From: Eonycteris spelaea
Lineage: Eukaryota; Chordata; Mammalia; Chiroptera; Pteropodidae
Direction of reading: 5' to 3'
DNA length: 64,000 nucleotides
Assembly: GCA_003508835.1 (NCBI GenBank)
Contig: PUFA01000007.1
Coordinates: 13,105,001 to 13,169,000 of the forward strand
Below are positions 11,186 to 22,240 of this stretch, in pieces. The notes below the pieces were generated by a model. It was not told the origin of the DNA and did not search any database. It saw only the letters and a program-made list of their open reading frames with translations. Both the position numbers and the translations under genes were made by a program. Numbering within the stretch: position 1 is the stretch's first letter; each line of letters starts with the position of its first letter.

Positions 11186-11594
11186 GAATAAAGGCTGGGT
11201 TCTCCTAGCCCTTTAAGATATGCCTTCTCCAATAGTGCTTGGGCCGTCTCTCTCTTACAGGCCACTAGAAACCCCCCAAACTATTTATTAAACCACAAAA
11301 AAAATTATTGGGTAGAGCAATTTAGCTCTTTCCAGCCTCTATAGCCATATTCAGCTGCGGTTTCCACCATGGTATATCCAAACACCGTTAACACATGCTC
11401 TCTCAAACAGCAGGCCTCTACCCAATCACATGGTAGTGTTCACTGTCCCTTCCCTCTTTCGGAAGGGCACAAAGGAAAAATCTATTTCCTCGCTGATACA
11501 AAGCATGCCTTCCTCCTTTAAAAGGCAGAAGTGTCTATAGTCAGGTTGGAGTTAAAATATTATTTGTTTTCCATGACACATACAGTATCGAATT

Positions 11595-11705
11595 AGGTTA
11601 TTTTATTAATTTCCATTTTACAGATGAGGAAACTGAGGTCAGGTAATTTGACAGAGGTGCCAGTGCAGGTATGTGGCTGGACCACTATCTGAACCAAGCT
11701 AGTTC
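11595..11705 (-). repeat. MIR SINE core, reversed
   Basis: Contains 'ccattttacagatgaggaaa' directly followed by 'ctgaggtcaggtaatttgac', the hallmark reversed MIR core. Confidence 0.85.
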
Positions 11706-12704
11706 AACTCCACATGTCACCAAGGAGGAGAACGAGGACACTCGGAGCCACAAGGTCTTCCACTTTTCTGAAGATGTGGCCCTTACACTATGTCAGCCTG
11801 ACTCGGTTTCTTCAGCGTAAGTAAGAACAAACTGGCTAGACGACGTCCCGATTGAAGCAAGCACACAGTTCTTCATTTTCAGGTCAAGAAACCTGGTCCC
11901 ACAAACCAGTTAGAATAATTTGTTAATAGCTTACCTCACTGACAACAGTAGCCTCCGATAGTATCCTTCTTTTTTCTCTGCTCCCCACCCCAACTCCTGT
12001 TTCCTCTTTCAGAGCTGGGCAATCATCCACACTCAAAACTTACTCCATTATGTGTTTAACTTTTTAAATTATGGAATATTTTTTTTCCTTTTTCCTACTT
12101 GGATCTGGGGGGAGATGATGACAAGATCTTTCTCCTCATAGAGAGGTATCTTTTACCCCAGCCCGAGGTCCAAGGCTCCTGCAAAGTTGAACAAACCAGT
12201 TTGTTGTCTTTCCACTGCCTTGCAAGTGAGCTTGCAGCTAAATTTTCCTGCCAACTGGACCTTAAAGAGCAAGCATGGCTCAGGGCAGAAGGGATCACAA
12301 AGCAATCTTGGACAATATGGGTTCTTCATTAACCTGAAAAATGCGCTAGCACCTTTGACCAAACGTTGACACCAAACAACTTCAGCATCTTGTGATGTAG
12401 CTGGAGTCTGAGAAATGGGGCCGTGGGTTGATTGGAGTCCCCCAAATAAATCTTTTGCCATGGAGTTACAGTTGCACAACTGAAATATCAACCCTTTGGA
12501 AAAGCTATCAAACCACTCATGCAGTCGAGTAATATCACACAGAGCACTTCTCAGATGCCTGGTGTTCGAAGCACAGTGCAGAGCGAGTTAAGCGGACACA
12601 ATCTATTATGTGCAACATTTCCAAGGCAGGATATATGTTTCTGATGTTGGCGTGAAACCGGCTCAGACAGATGTCAAAGAAGCCCTCTTGGAGGACAGCA
12701 TGGC
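11706..12704. other. Intergenic stretch, nothing recognised
   Basis: Overlapping ORFs of up to 112 codons on both strands near 12095-12491 show no recognisable domain and mutually exclusive frames, so I read them as chance. Confidence 0.5.
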
Positions 12705-12910
12705 ATAGTATAATAAAAACTAACAGTTATTGGGCCTCTTTCATTTGCCAGTTCCATGCTACATAATCTTCAGGGCAACCTTTAAAAGAGAGCTGTTGTT
12801 ACCCTCGTTTTATAGATGAAGAAACACAGGCTCCCAGATGTTAAGTAACCAGCCCAAGATGATATAGCTTGTAAGTGATGGGAGCAGAATTCAAATTCAA
12901 GATCCCCCAG
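12705..12910 (-). repeat. MIR SINE, reversed
   Basis: Reversed MIR: 'aactaacagttattgggcct', 'tttatagatgaagaaacaca', 'gttaagtaaccagcccaaga', 'gcagaattcaaattcaagat'. Confidence 0.8.
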
Positions 12911-12954
12911 TACCATGGTGCACACCCTTACCTGCATGATTTGTACAGAGTGTT

Positions 12955-13125
12955 TCCAGCGTGAGTGTTGGAGTTGGATAGCCCTGAATTCAAATTCTGG
13001 CTTTATTACTCAATCGGATGAGGTATGTGACTTCTCTAAACTTTCATAATCTCATCTGCAAAACATGAGGATGCTAATGCCTACCTCACAGGGGAGTCAA
13101 TAAAGAAACACTTTGGTAACTGTAT
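12955..13125 (+). repeat. MIR SINE, forward
   Basis: Forward MIR: 'gccctgaattcaaattctgg', 'gaggtatgtgacttctctaa', 'atctcatctgcaaaacatga', 'gctaatgcctacctcacagg'. A matching MIR tail, 'ctacagtaggtactcaataa', lies at 13252-13271 and may be the rest of this copy. Confidence 0.75.
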
Positions 13126-13784
13126 TGCAGCCAAAGATCCACATGGACCAGTCCCAGAACCGGAAGCCTGTGTACATGCACAGCAGAAAGAAAAAGACTC
13201 CTACGTTAGTAATTATTGTTGTTGTTGTTTTTTAATGAAGCCTCTAGCCTACAGTAGGTACTCAATAAATTGTAGCTATTGTAAATTTTTTATAATACTT
13301 TTAAGTTATATCTTTAAATAACTAACCCAGTGCATCTAACTGAAATGCTACTTAAATCAATCTACTTTCCTACCCTCCCCACTTAAAAAGAACAAAACAA
13401 AACTCTAAGCTGTTTCTTCTCATTTGTGCTCAAACAGAATGAGATGTGTAGCAGAAGCCCCATCTTAGCAGCCCCACGCTATGTTCCCTCAAAATTTTAG
13501 GCTGATCTTTACGTATTTGGAAATCTGAAATCAACAGAGCCCAGGACACAGGGTCTCCTAGCAAAGACATCAAGAGGTGAGGCCCACCTATGGCCTGGTT
13601 TAAGCACAAGGACAACCTCAGGGTTGGAAACGAGGCTTAGGTATTTGACACCTAGATTTTCCACCGTCCCAGCTCATGAGAATTTGTGTCTGATCTGACC
13701 CAGCAATCCCTGCTTCTCCCTTGATCCAAGACTTTCTTGTATAAGACTCTCATCATATATCATTTATCCTCTGCACAGCGGACA
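13126..13784. other. Intergenic stretch with a MIR/L2-like tail
   Basis: Apart from the tail at 13240-13285 and a short GTT run near 13215, nothing is recognised. Confidence 0.4.
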
Positions 13785-14060
13785 GAGTGGTCTTTTTAAA
13801 GCGTAAATTAGGCCATGCCAACTCCTCTGTTTAGTTAAAACTTTTAATCACTTCCCCTTGCCATCATAAAATCCAAACTTTTATGAGGGGTTATAAGAAG
13901 ATCCTACATGATATTGCCCCTGCCTATCTCTAAGCTCATTTTCTTCCAACTCTCACTTCACTTACTATACTCTAGCCAAGATGGCCTCCTTCTGTCCAGC
14001 CCTTACTGTTACTCCTGCCTAGAATATCACCTTAGCTAAAACATAAGCTCCCAGTATCAG
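13785..14060 (+). repeat. L2 LINE, forward
   Basis: L2 in order: 'gtggtctttttaaagcgtaa', 'ataaaatccaaacttttatg', 'gatcctacatgatattgccc', 'actctagccaagatggcctc', 'actcctgcctagaat'. Confidence 0.85.
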
Positions 14061-14719
14061 GAAGAGCAACTGGTGAACAGTAGGTCCTCACTGCTCTCTA
14101 CACTCATCCTGCAGTTTCCAGTGCTGCTCTACGCCTTGGACTTCAGCACAGCTGCTGTCTGCCTTGACTTGGCAATCCCTTTGGATTTCATCGTCTCCTT
14201 TTTCTGGCCTCAGCTCATTTGACACTTTTGATTCCATTGACTCTTGGTTCCAGCACCCAGATTCCTTGGATTCCAGCATCACTCAGAGCTTTGCTCGAGA
14301 AATACTTCCTCTGCCATCCGGGCCCCAGGCCCATTTCTCAGTGAAGAAAGATTTCTGTTTGCTAGCCCATGTGGGAGCAGCAGCCTACACCGGCTCTCAG
14401 GACTATAGGAAGGCTTCGTGTATAAAGGCCCACTTTGCCCACTTGACCTTGAAGCAGCTAAAGCCAAAAAAGGAAGCGGACCACTCCGAGGGAGATGAGA
14501 TCCTTTCTTAGTCATTTTCTGCGTGCCAGGTAGCCAAAACCATTGGTCTGTCCAGGAAACTGACCTGTTAGGATGGCTGAAGCTTGTCTGTTCAGAGCAA
14601 CTGGCCCTGGAACAGAGCTTTATCTCATCCTGGTGGTGGCCAGCTGAGACAACCCATCACACAGGGTATCACACACATGGTATTCCCTGCTACACACAAC
14701 AAAAATGACTTCTACTACT
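14061..14719. other. Intergenic stretch, nothing recognised
   Basis: A 115-codon ORF on + (14164-14511) and a 78-codon ORF on - overlap here. Neither shows a known domain, a Kozak context or splice partners. I do not call a gene. Confidence 0.5.
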
Positions 14720-14935
14720 GTCATTGATTGAACTCCCCAATCAGTACTAGGTGTCAGGTGCTGTACATTCATGACCCCACTTAATTTTCCCAATAAAATT
14801 AAGGTTGGTGATTAGCCCTTTAACAGATGAGAAAATCAAGACCCAAAGACAGGTAAAATAATTTGTTCAAGGTCATACGAGTGCGAGAAACTGAATTTCT
14901 GACTTCAAACTCATGCTTGCAAATCCTTACCTTCT
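14720..14935 (-). repeat. MIR SINE, reversed
   Basis: Reversed MIR: 'actaggtgtcaggtgctgta', 'taacagatgagaaaatcaag', 'caaggtcatacgagtgcgag', 'ctgacttcaaactcatgctt'. Confidence 0.85.
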
Positions 14936-16285
14936 AAGTATTCATGCATAGGTCTACACAAATGCACACACACACCACCCCAAATTACAGACTCAAGAGC
15001 TAGGATTTATTTTTTGTTCATCATCTACTTAGCACAGGGACTGATACTTAGTGAATGGTCAGCATGTTTTTGTAAATGCGTTCCTAACACCATTGCATTA
15101 GTGTTGTACTTCATATATACTATAATTAATTGATAATACAAACATCCATTGCTGCAACACACCACCATTGGCTCTCCTATTCCCTACTATTGGCCCTTTG
15201 GACTATTTCCAATTTTTAGTTTTAATCTGCGGTACAGTAATTTGCTCTTACTGGAACATGGAATGAGAGTGAGAAGTAGAAGATGAACCTAATAAAAGAA
15301 GAATAACATTCTGCATCGTTTTGTGAGACTATTCAGGGTGAATCCAATTAAGTAATATACTAATTACACAAAATAGATAAACAATTCTGGGTTATGATAA
15401 TAAAATTGTCAGCCTTTTCTAGTAAACTTAAATGCCATGATTTTCACTAGAAAAGCTCTCATGTTTAATATATTATAAAATACATGGCACCTTCCTATCT
15501 AGGCAAGAATCAAAAATTTTTTCAAAAATCAGTCTATAAACAGAAATGTCACAATTTTATAATTTAGAGAAAAAAACACGTGTGACTACTTTTTAGTTAA
15601 CTGAGCTTGGTTAATAATGTACCAGAAGCCTTAAAATAATAGTACTTTAGGTGGGGTTGCTAGTTCATATTTTTTAATTTGGTTTTTGAGTGCTTTTGTC
15701 AAACAACCCTCAGGTACCCTCTAGTGGATGAGATGAGGAATGGTTTGGTGCCAGAAGTGCCATTTGTCATCTGTTTGTGTATTATATGCCTAAAAGTAAT
15801 CATAACTCATACTTCCAGACTTATATAAAGGATATGGGAATAATGATTATTTTTAAGAAACACGTTACGTATTTGCAGTCATTCCTAATGCCAGATTTAT
15901 TAATGTATTAATGGCAGATTTTGGATTTATTAATATTAATAGGTTTGGGGCTTGATAGTTTATTTTAAATAACTGCTACTGGAAATTTACCTTCTATCAC
16001 TCTCTTTTGAAACATGAATAAAAAATTAATGTGATGATTTTAATCATCTTAAGTAGGTCATTAATATCTTTTCGAAGGATACATAGGTAGATCAAAGAAA
16101 CACCACAATGCAAAGAATTTTAAAATACATGATACAACCCAATAAGAATTTCTGCTTTAAGGTGACTTCAAAAAATGACATAGGCAGAGAAGGTCAGTGC
16201 TTTCCAAAATGTGGTCTGTTCCCTGAGGTGCTGATGGGAGAAAGAGTGGACACGCTCTTGGTTGAGAAATATTTCAGAAGATTAA
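14936..16285. other. AT-rich intergenic stretch
   Basis: Low-GC sequence with no ORF of note. A candidate CTCF motif lies at 15714-15727. Confidence 0.5.
15714..15727 (-). promoter_or_regulatory. Candidate CTCF-binding motif
   Basis: The + strand reads GTACCCTCTAGTGG, close to the reversed CTCF core with about two mismatches. It lies in AT-rich unique sequence. Confidence 0.3.
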
Positions 16286-16298
16286 CTCATTCCCTTGT

Positions 16299-16582
16299 AT
16301 TTTTTTTCAATTACAGTTGACATTTGATATTATTTCATATTAGTTTCAGATGTACAGCATAGTGGTTAGACATTTACATAATTTACAAAGTGATTCCCCC
16401 TATTAGTCTAGTACCTGCCTGGCACTATACAGAGGTATGACAATATTGACTGTATTGTCTATGCTGTACTTTACACCCCCGTGACTATTTTGTAACTACC
16501 AATTCGTACTTCTTAATCCCTTCATCTTTCTCACCCAGCCACAGAAACAGACTTATAGACACTGAGGACAAACTGATTATTG
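16299..16582 (-). mobile_element. Bat-type L1 3' end with a 5' inversion
   Basis: 16299-16540 is a reversed L1 3' UTR: poly-T, then 'caattacagttgacatttga', 'gtacagcatagtggttagac', 'ctatgctgtactttacaccc', 'tttgtaactaccaattcgta'. At 16541-16582 the next part of the same L1 appears in forward orientation ('acagaaacagacttatagac' then 'aggacaaactgattattg'). That switch is the signature of twin priming. The flanks share an imperfect duplication: ctcattcccttgt (16286-16298) and ctcatccacccccttgt (16583-16599). Confidence 0.85.
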
Positions 16583-16599
16583 CTCATCCACCCCCTTGT

Positions 16600-17513
16600 T
16601 TTGTTTCTACACTCAGCTCATAAATTTCTGATAATTTGCCTTTCTGTATGTACTACTTGCTCACGAGAAGAGGATGCAGTGGATCACATGACACAAGCTT
16701 TTCAGTCAGCTTCATAACTCAGCTTCTCGTTGTGAATTTAAATGTTGGCATCATGCTTATGTAGAAATATATAAGCATGCGTTCCTATATACATATAGTT
16801 AGTTAGTTTGCTAGCTAGTTAGTGAATATGGTCAGAGCAAACAGATAAATGTTAACTGAACTCTTAACAGTGCTTTTTGGGGGGTCAGGGTAGTGAAGAA
16901 GGGAATTTCACTTTCAAAGCTATGCTTTCTTTAATATTTAAAACTTTTACAATAGGCATGCTTAACTTGTATAATCAAATATATATAAATACATATATTA
17001 TTATATTAATCATGATATTCAATTGTAGAATTCGAGAAATAAAAGATTTTCCTAGCAATGTCCCTAAACACGTGCCCAGACTAATCCAACCTCTCCCAAG
17101 CACAGCCCATCCACCTACCCACTTTGTTCTCTCCCAAAATCCCCTGTGTGCTTATACACAAAAGAAAATAGCTGGCTAGATGCTCTTGCCTGGTTCCTGT
17201 AGTCGAAGCTTACAGCGCCCCCTTGAGGCTTAAAGACTCCACACTGCTACCCAACTCTGGTTGTCTTAGAAGATAGAACTCACAAAGATGACTGCTGACA
17301 CAGCTCCAATTTAGACAGTCCATCTCGAGGCCATCTTGTCACTGCCGGTGTTTCATTCCTCCCAGAAAGCTTCAAACTCTTTGTAGAAATAGTTTTTCTC
17401 ACTGAAAAATATAAAGAGTCATCCTCACCAGACTCAAAACTTCTACTCGCTCTGGCTCTCTAACTCCCTCTCCTTCTCCCTCTCTTTCTGCTTCCCCTCC
17501 TACTCCTTCTTTT
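16600..17513. other. Intergenic stretch with one possible CTCF site
   Basis: No gene or named repeat is seen. Short TA-rich runs lie at about 16780-16825 and 16975-17010. Confidence 0.4.
17213..17228 (-). promoter_or_regulatory. Candidate CTCF-binding motif
   Basis: CAGCGCCCCCTTGAGG matches the reversed CTCF core including the GCGCCCCCT centre. It is in apparently unique sequence and is among the better CTCF-like sites in the window. Confidence 0.4.
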
Positions 17514-17576
17514 ACACACACACACACACACGCACGCACGCACACGCACACACACACGCACACGCACATGCACACC
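17514..17576. repeat. (CA)n/(CG) compound microsatellite
   Basis: A 63-bp alternating purine-pyrimidine tract mixing CA and CG steps. It is preceded by a CT-rich run (17445-17512). It could adopt Z-DNA. Confidence 0.95.
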
Positions 17577-17814
17577 AATGGTGTCCAGTAAGTACACCCT
17601 GCTGTTATAGCCAGTCTCAGGGTGCTGACAAAATCAGGTTTCTGCATCAGTAGGATAAAGACCAGTCCCCAGGCCCAGATGAACTCATCAGAATAAACAC
17701 GATCCCATGGGGCTCTGTCTGGGACCTGGGTAAATTCCGCTTGCGACATCCTTTCTGTCTCACTTTCTGCCTTCTTCAAAGTGAAACAAGAACCTAATCT
17801 CCAGGATGTGATAA

Positions 17815-18000
17815 TAAGTTAACATTTATTAAACATTTAACACATACCAGGAAATAGTCCCTGTGTTTACTTGTGATGTATTATCTCATTTAAACTTCAC
17901 AGCAACCCTCTGAAGTAGGTACTATGCTCCCCATTTTATAGATGAGAAGACTGACGTTCAGAGAGCTTAAATAAATGGTCCAGAGTGATAGTACATGAAT
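17815..18000 (-). repeat. MIR SINE, reversed
   Basis: Reversed MIR: 'ttaacatttattaaacattt', 'tattatctcatttaaacttc', 'ctgaagtaggtactatgctc', 'ccattttatagatgagaaga'. Confidence 0.9.
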
Positions 18001-18228
18001 GCTCATCTTCTTGTGAGAAAAGGGCATGGAATTTGTATGGAGAAATCCTACTGCACACATCTGATCAAAGGCTCTGCAGTCTGCACCTAAGATAGCCTAA
18101 CCCCAGGCTTTTCACTCTGGGATGCATGTACTTCCTGGAATGGTTGGAATGTCACCGGCTGTTGATGCTGTAGGTAAACACATGCATCATCTAAGAGTAT
18201 TTTCCTTCCAAGTTTTTGGGGGTGCCAT

Positions 18229-18252
18229 GTTATTTATTTATTTATTTATTTG
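18229..18252. repeat. (TTTA)n simple repeat
   Basis: Five to six TTTA units in tandem. Confidence 0.9.
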
Positions 18253-18380
18253 GTAAGACCAATGGATATATTTAGGAGTATAATGTAACTATTCTGTGTT
18301 TTTAAGATAAAAGGCAAAAAGATAAAATAAAACTAAAAGCATCCCTCTGGTGCAAGGCTGCATCTCTGAATCCTCTAGGG

Positions 18381-18697
18381 TGATGCTTCTCATACTTTAG
18401 AGTTCATGTGCATCACCTCTGGGCAGGGCCGGTCCCATGAGTGTAAGACCTGTACAGTCCCACCCACACTTGGTTTAATGCTCTGTTGCACTGTCTTGAA
18501 AGTCTTGCTAATTTTTAGACTTGTGGCTTTGCATTTTCATTTTGCACTGGGCCCTGCAAATTATCTAGCTGGCCTTGCCTGAGGATCTTGATAAAATGCA
18601 GATCCTGATTCAGTATCTGGGTAAGAGTTCTGCAATTCTAACCACCTCCCAGGTACTGCCTGTCGTTGGTCCAAGGACCACACACTGAGTGGCAAGG
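18381..18697 (-). mobile_element. MER5A hAT-Charlie element, split by another hAT element
   Basis: Reversed MER5A: 'tgatgcttctcatactttag' and 'agttcatgtgcatcacctct', then after an insertion 'gatcttgataaaatgcagat', 'cctgattcagtatctgggta' and 'ggtccaaggaccacacactg'. The break falls between 18423 and 18578. Confidence 0.8.
18424..18577. mobile_element. Short nonautonomous hAT-like element nested in MER5A
   Basis: A 154-bp segment starting 'cagggccggt' and ending 'agctggccttg', so the termini are imperfect inverted repeats. It interrupts MER5A exactly. The flanking octamers (18416-18423 and 18578-18585) agree at 5 of 8 positions, as expected for an old 8-bp hAT duplication. The family is not named with certainty. 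Confidence 0.6.
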
Positions 18698-18839
18698 CCC
18701 AGTCTTTCTCTCTATTCCACAGTTTGCAGTGCTTAACTGGGAAAGTTTGAGAAGCGGTGGGGAAGGAAGGCAGTGAACCATAGTAGTCAAAATGATAGCC
18801 ATTAAAACATAAGTCTTTACGGCCACTGACTGCCAAACT

Positions 18840-18930
18840 CCACAAATGACTTACCCTCCTTATGGTTTAGCTTTCTCACCTGCAAAACGGGAGCGTTGTG
18901 AGGACGAAACGTCCGTCAGGCGTCTTAGAT
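18840..18930 (+). repeat. MIR SINE core, forward
   Basis: Forward MIR core: 'agctttctcacctgcaaaac', 'gggagcgttgtgaggacgaa'. This copy is unusually rich in CpG. Confidence 0.55.
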
Positions 18931-19186
18931 TCAGAGTGTTCGATAAAGGTGAGCACCTTAATGCTTCACATTAAGCACAAGACCGTGATGGAAAAGAAAA
19001 CATTTAGAGTGTCTCTTCGTGGTAGCACCCTCTCCCACTTTCCAGTCTCTCTTTCTTGCACCCAGAAAAATACTCTTAGAGAAAGCAATTCTGTTAAGGA
19101 AGCATTGTAGGACCTGCTTATTCTTTATGGGAACCTGCTTTGCTGACACCATAAGCAATACCGTCAATAACAAGAACCGTAAACAC

Positions 19187-19502
19187 CATATTAGTTTGCC
19201 AGGGCGGCCATAACAAAGCACCGCACGATGGGCCACTTAAACAACAGAAATTTGTTTTCTCACAGTTCTGGACCGAGAAGTCCAAAATCAAGGTGTCAGC
19301 AAGGTTGGTCGTCCTTCTGTGTCCTCACATGGTCTTCCCTCTGTGGATGCGTACCAATTTTCTCATAATAACACCAGTCACGTTGGATTAGGACTCACAC
19401 ATATAATCTCAATTAACCTTAATCACCTCTTTAAATCTGAGGTATTGGGGGTTAAGACTTCAACATATGAATTGTGGGGGGACACGGTTCAGCTCATAAC
19501 AG
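19187..19502 (-). mobile_element. MLT1-type (ERVL-MaLR) solo LTR, reversed
   Basis: Reversed MLT1/MST-like LTR from end to end: 'gccagggcggccataacaaa', 'cacttaaacaacagaaattt', 'tctcacagttctggaccgag', 'tgtcctcacatggtcttccc', 'gattaggactcaca', and 'acttcaacatatgaattgtg' followed by 'ggttcagctcataaca'. No internal region remains. The 100-codon ORF over it is LTR sequence. Confidence 0.9.
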
Positions 19503-19644
19503 GTACAGAGGACAAAACAAAAGAAACAACACGCGTCGGTGTGTCCATATGCAACCCATTCTTGATTTCAGCATTCAGGGCGCTGTATCCTTTACTCTTA
19601 GGTGAATATTTCACAGGATGAGCAGTTCTTCCATGGTGGGGAGG

Positions 19645-19835
19645 CAGCCTGGGTCAGGAGCTCTTGAATCCAACAGAGCTGGCTTTGAAGCTTTGCTCTG
19701 CTATAAGCCACCGCGAATTTGGACAAGTTACCTCATGTCACCAGGCCTTACCGTTCTTACGTACGAAATAAGGGTCACAAAAATGCCTACCTCATAGGTT
19801 AAAACTGAACGGGTAACCTCTGCGTAGCAGATATT
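19645..19835 (+). repeat. MIR SINE, forward
   Basis: Forward MIR: 'agctggctttgaagctttgc', 'tttggacaagttacctcatg', 'aatgcctacctcataggtta'. Confidence 0.75.
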
Positions 19836-21359
19836 TTCTTTCTTATTCTGCAAAAGAAACTGCCAGCAGTTTGTTACAGATTACCTTTGAAGGGGTCTTT
19901 AGAGGCTTCCTACCTAAGAAAACTTCTAGAGGGCCTGATGTTTAACTGAGGGAAGGACCCGTCTGAGGAGGGTCAGGGTTCAGTTTACAGAGTGAGCCCA
20001 GGGATCTTTTGAGAAGAAAAAGACTGATCCATTTCCCTATTCCCAAACCGTCTCCCTGAGAGTTGGAGTTAGGGAGGCACACGGAGGCGAATGTGGGCAA
20101 CCTGTAAAAGAATCCAGAAATGGGGAAAGGTAACAGGTCCGTCAAGAGATTTGGGACTTGCGGTCAGCCTTGGCCACAAACCCAGAGAAGAGAGTGTAAG
20201 GTGGGGATTCTAGGTCCTTTAAGTACTTGATGCTGTAATTGGTTCTACCTATCCCTCAGGGCCAGTGTATTTTAAGATCAATAATCCTAGAAGATCAACT
20301 CTATTAGGAATGACAAAGGGCCTCTTGAGCATAATCCAGAGGCAACCCTTTCCATTGAAAAAACTGCTAACAAGGAGCTGGTTGGTGGGCTGAGGCCCTG
20401 CCTCTGGGGTGTCTCAAGCAGCTTGCTGCTGCCGTCTTGCTAAATTATTGAGAAGCGGGGCCCAACCCCACCATTCCAGAGCAGTCTGGCTTCCGGCGGA
20501 TGTGGCTCCAGGTGGATGTGGCTCCATGGGGAGTGAAATGAGACAGTGGATGGTTTGGCTGTGAGACCCCTCACGGCCCTGGGGGACATATAGTTCTTCC
20601 TCAAAGGACCCCCTCCACTCCCTTGCAGGAGATTCCACTCTAGCAACTAGGGTTACTCCAGGAGCAGAGACCTGGGGCCTTCTGCCATTGCCCGCCATGA
20701 CCAGCTTCCGCCACACTCAATGCCTTTCACTGCAGTCAGGTCACTGAAATCGGACCAAACCCATCTGAACTTCTTGCTGCAAGACACGTGTCAGGGCTCC
20801 TGGGCTCCAGTATGTGTAAAGAGAAGGAAGATGGAGCCCTGAGCACCTGTCAATGGGACTTATGAACTTCCGGCTCTTACCAGCAGGTGGGGCCTCAAAC
20901 AATGTGATCTGGGCATTGACGAGAGCATTGGACCCAGAAGGAGGGAACCCTCTAGCTTGTAGTACATTCACTAACACGGTAACCACCTTTTAAAAAATGG
21001 CCATTATTATTATGGGAAAGGCAACTGCTACATAATCTTCCCGCCACCACCATGTTTCCACAAAGTGAAGAGAAGGACTTTCTCCCTATTAGCAGAAGAG
21101 TGAACGCTAGTCAGGGATATAATTTTTCCTCAACCTTTAAGGATTGAATAATAGACATGAAAAGCCCTGAAGTAACCTCCCTTTTGCTTTCTCACCTACC
21201 CTTCTGCCCTTACTCCTTCACTTTCAGTCGCCTACTAGAGCTATAACCATAGCAACCCAGCCGGTGGGAAATTATGGAAACTCCTACTCATTCTTCTAGA
21301 GTCAGGTAAGTCTTCACCTGATCTGCTAAACCGCCTCCAAACGTCACTTCGGTCTCAGA
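19836..21359. other. Intergenic stretch, no gene recognised
   Basis: Several overlapping ORFs of 60-100 codons lack domains, conserved starts or splice partners. It contains the CTCF-like site at 20880-20893. Confidence 0.45.
20880..20893 (+). promoter_or_regulatory. Candidate CTCF-binding motif, forward
   Basis: CCAGCAGGTGGGGC matches the CTCF core with one mismatch (G for C at position 12). It is the only forward-pointing candidate I found and faces CAPRIN1. Confidence 0.4.
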
Positions 21360-21545
21360 GCAGACAACCTCACAGTGATCACACCAGGAATGTCCTGTGC
21401 ACACCTGTATCAGGACACTTATTGCACGGTTTCGGCCTCTCGTTTTCTTGTTTGTCTCTGTCACAACCCCATGATCTCCTTGGGCCTATTTACACCACCA
21501 GTGCTTGGATGAGTGCCTGGCACGTAGGGGCTGCTAAGCACGTTT
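21360..21545 (+). repeat. L2 LINE 3' end, forward
   Basis: Tail of L2: 'ttgtttgtctctgtcacaac', 'catgatctccttgggcctat', 'gatgagtgcctggcacgtag' and 'gggctgctaagcacg'. Confidence 0.65.
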
Positions 21546-22099
21546 CCCACTCACGAATGTCGGAAATATAGAGGAGGAGGATAGGAGTCTGTACTGAATT
21601 GGTGTGGGAGGCGTGGGAGGCAGGTTATCCCAGGAATGGAGTTGAGCCAGAGTGGCCTACGGCGCACTGACCACACAGCCGGGGGGGAGATGGAAATCAT
21701 GTCCTCCTCCAGGAGAGCTATGCCTGAGAGCAAGAGGAGGTAAGAAACGGGAGAGAAGCAGTGAGGATACAGACGGAGATCAGAGGTGGAGGGAGGGAAT
21801 CGGGAGGGAGAAGTTGAAATCAGGATCAGTGTGCAGCCCTAGAAAGAGGTCAAGACAAGAAGTTCAGGACTGGTACTGGGTGAGAGGGGGCTCCAGTCCT
21901 CTTTTTAAATGGTGATGACTGTATGGTGGAAGGGGGAGAGAGGTTGCAGGACAGCACAATTTAGACGGAGGAAAACATCTGTGCAGAATTCCTCTTCGTT
22001 GACTCAGGGAGATAGGAAAGGAATCGATGCGGAAGGGAAGCCTTGTAATCGCACCTGTAACCCTCCAAACTGCTAAATTACAGACATCATCTTGCTTAA
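21546..22099. other. Intergenic stretch, purine-rich in places
   Basis: G/A-rich sequence at about 21720-21960 with no recognised gene or named repeat. Confidence 0.4.
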
Positions 22100-22240
22100 A
22101 GGCAATATGGAGTGATAGCTAAGCAGACCTTCATTCAGACCCCAGGTCTTTCACCTACTAGCTATGTGAATTTAGATGAATCACTTCAGGTCTCTGAGCT
22201 TCAATATATCCTGTAAATGAAGGATGTGAAAACCTTCCTC

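Noticed and set aside
12153..12491. 112-codon minus-strand ORF as a gene
   Set aside because: Overlaps ORFs in three other frames, no domain, no transcript-like features.
14164..14511. 115-codon plus-strand ORF as a gene
   Set aside because: No recognisable domain, antisense ORF over the same place, and no promoter or poly-A signal in context.
17399..17779. 126-codon minus-strand ORF
   Set aside because: Crosses the CA/CG microsatellite, giving a CVCVCV peptide; a low-complexity artefact.
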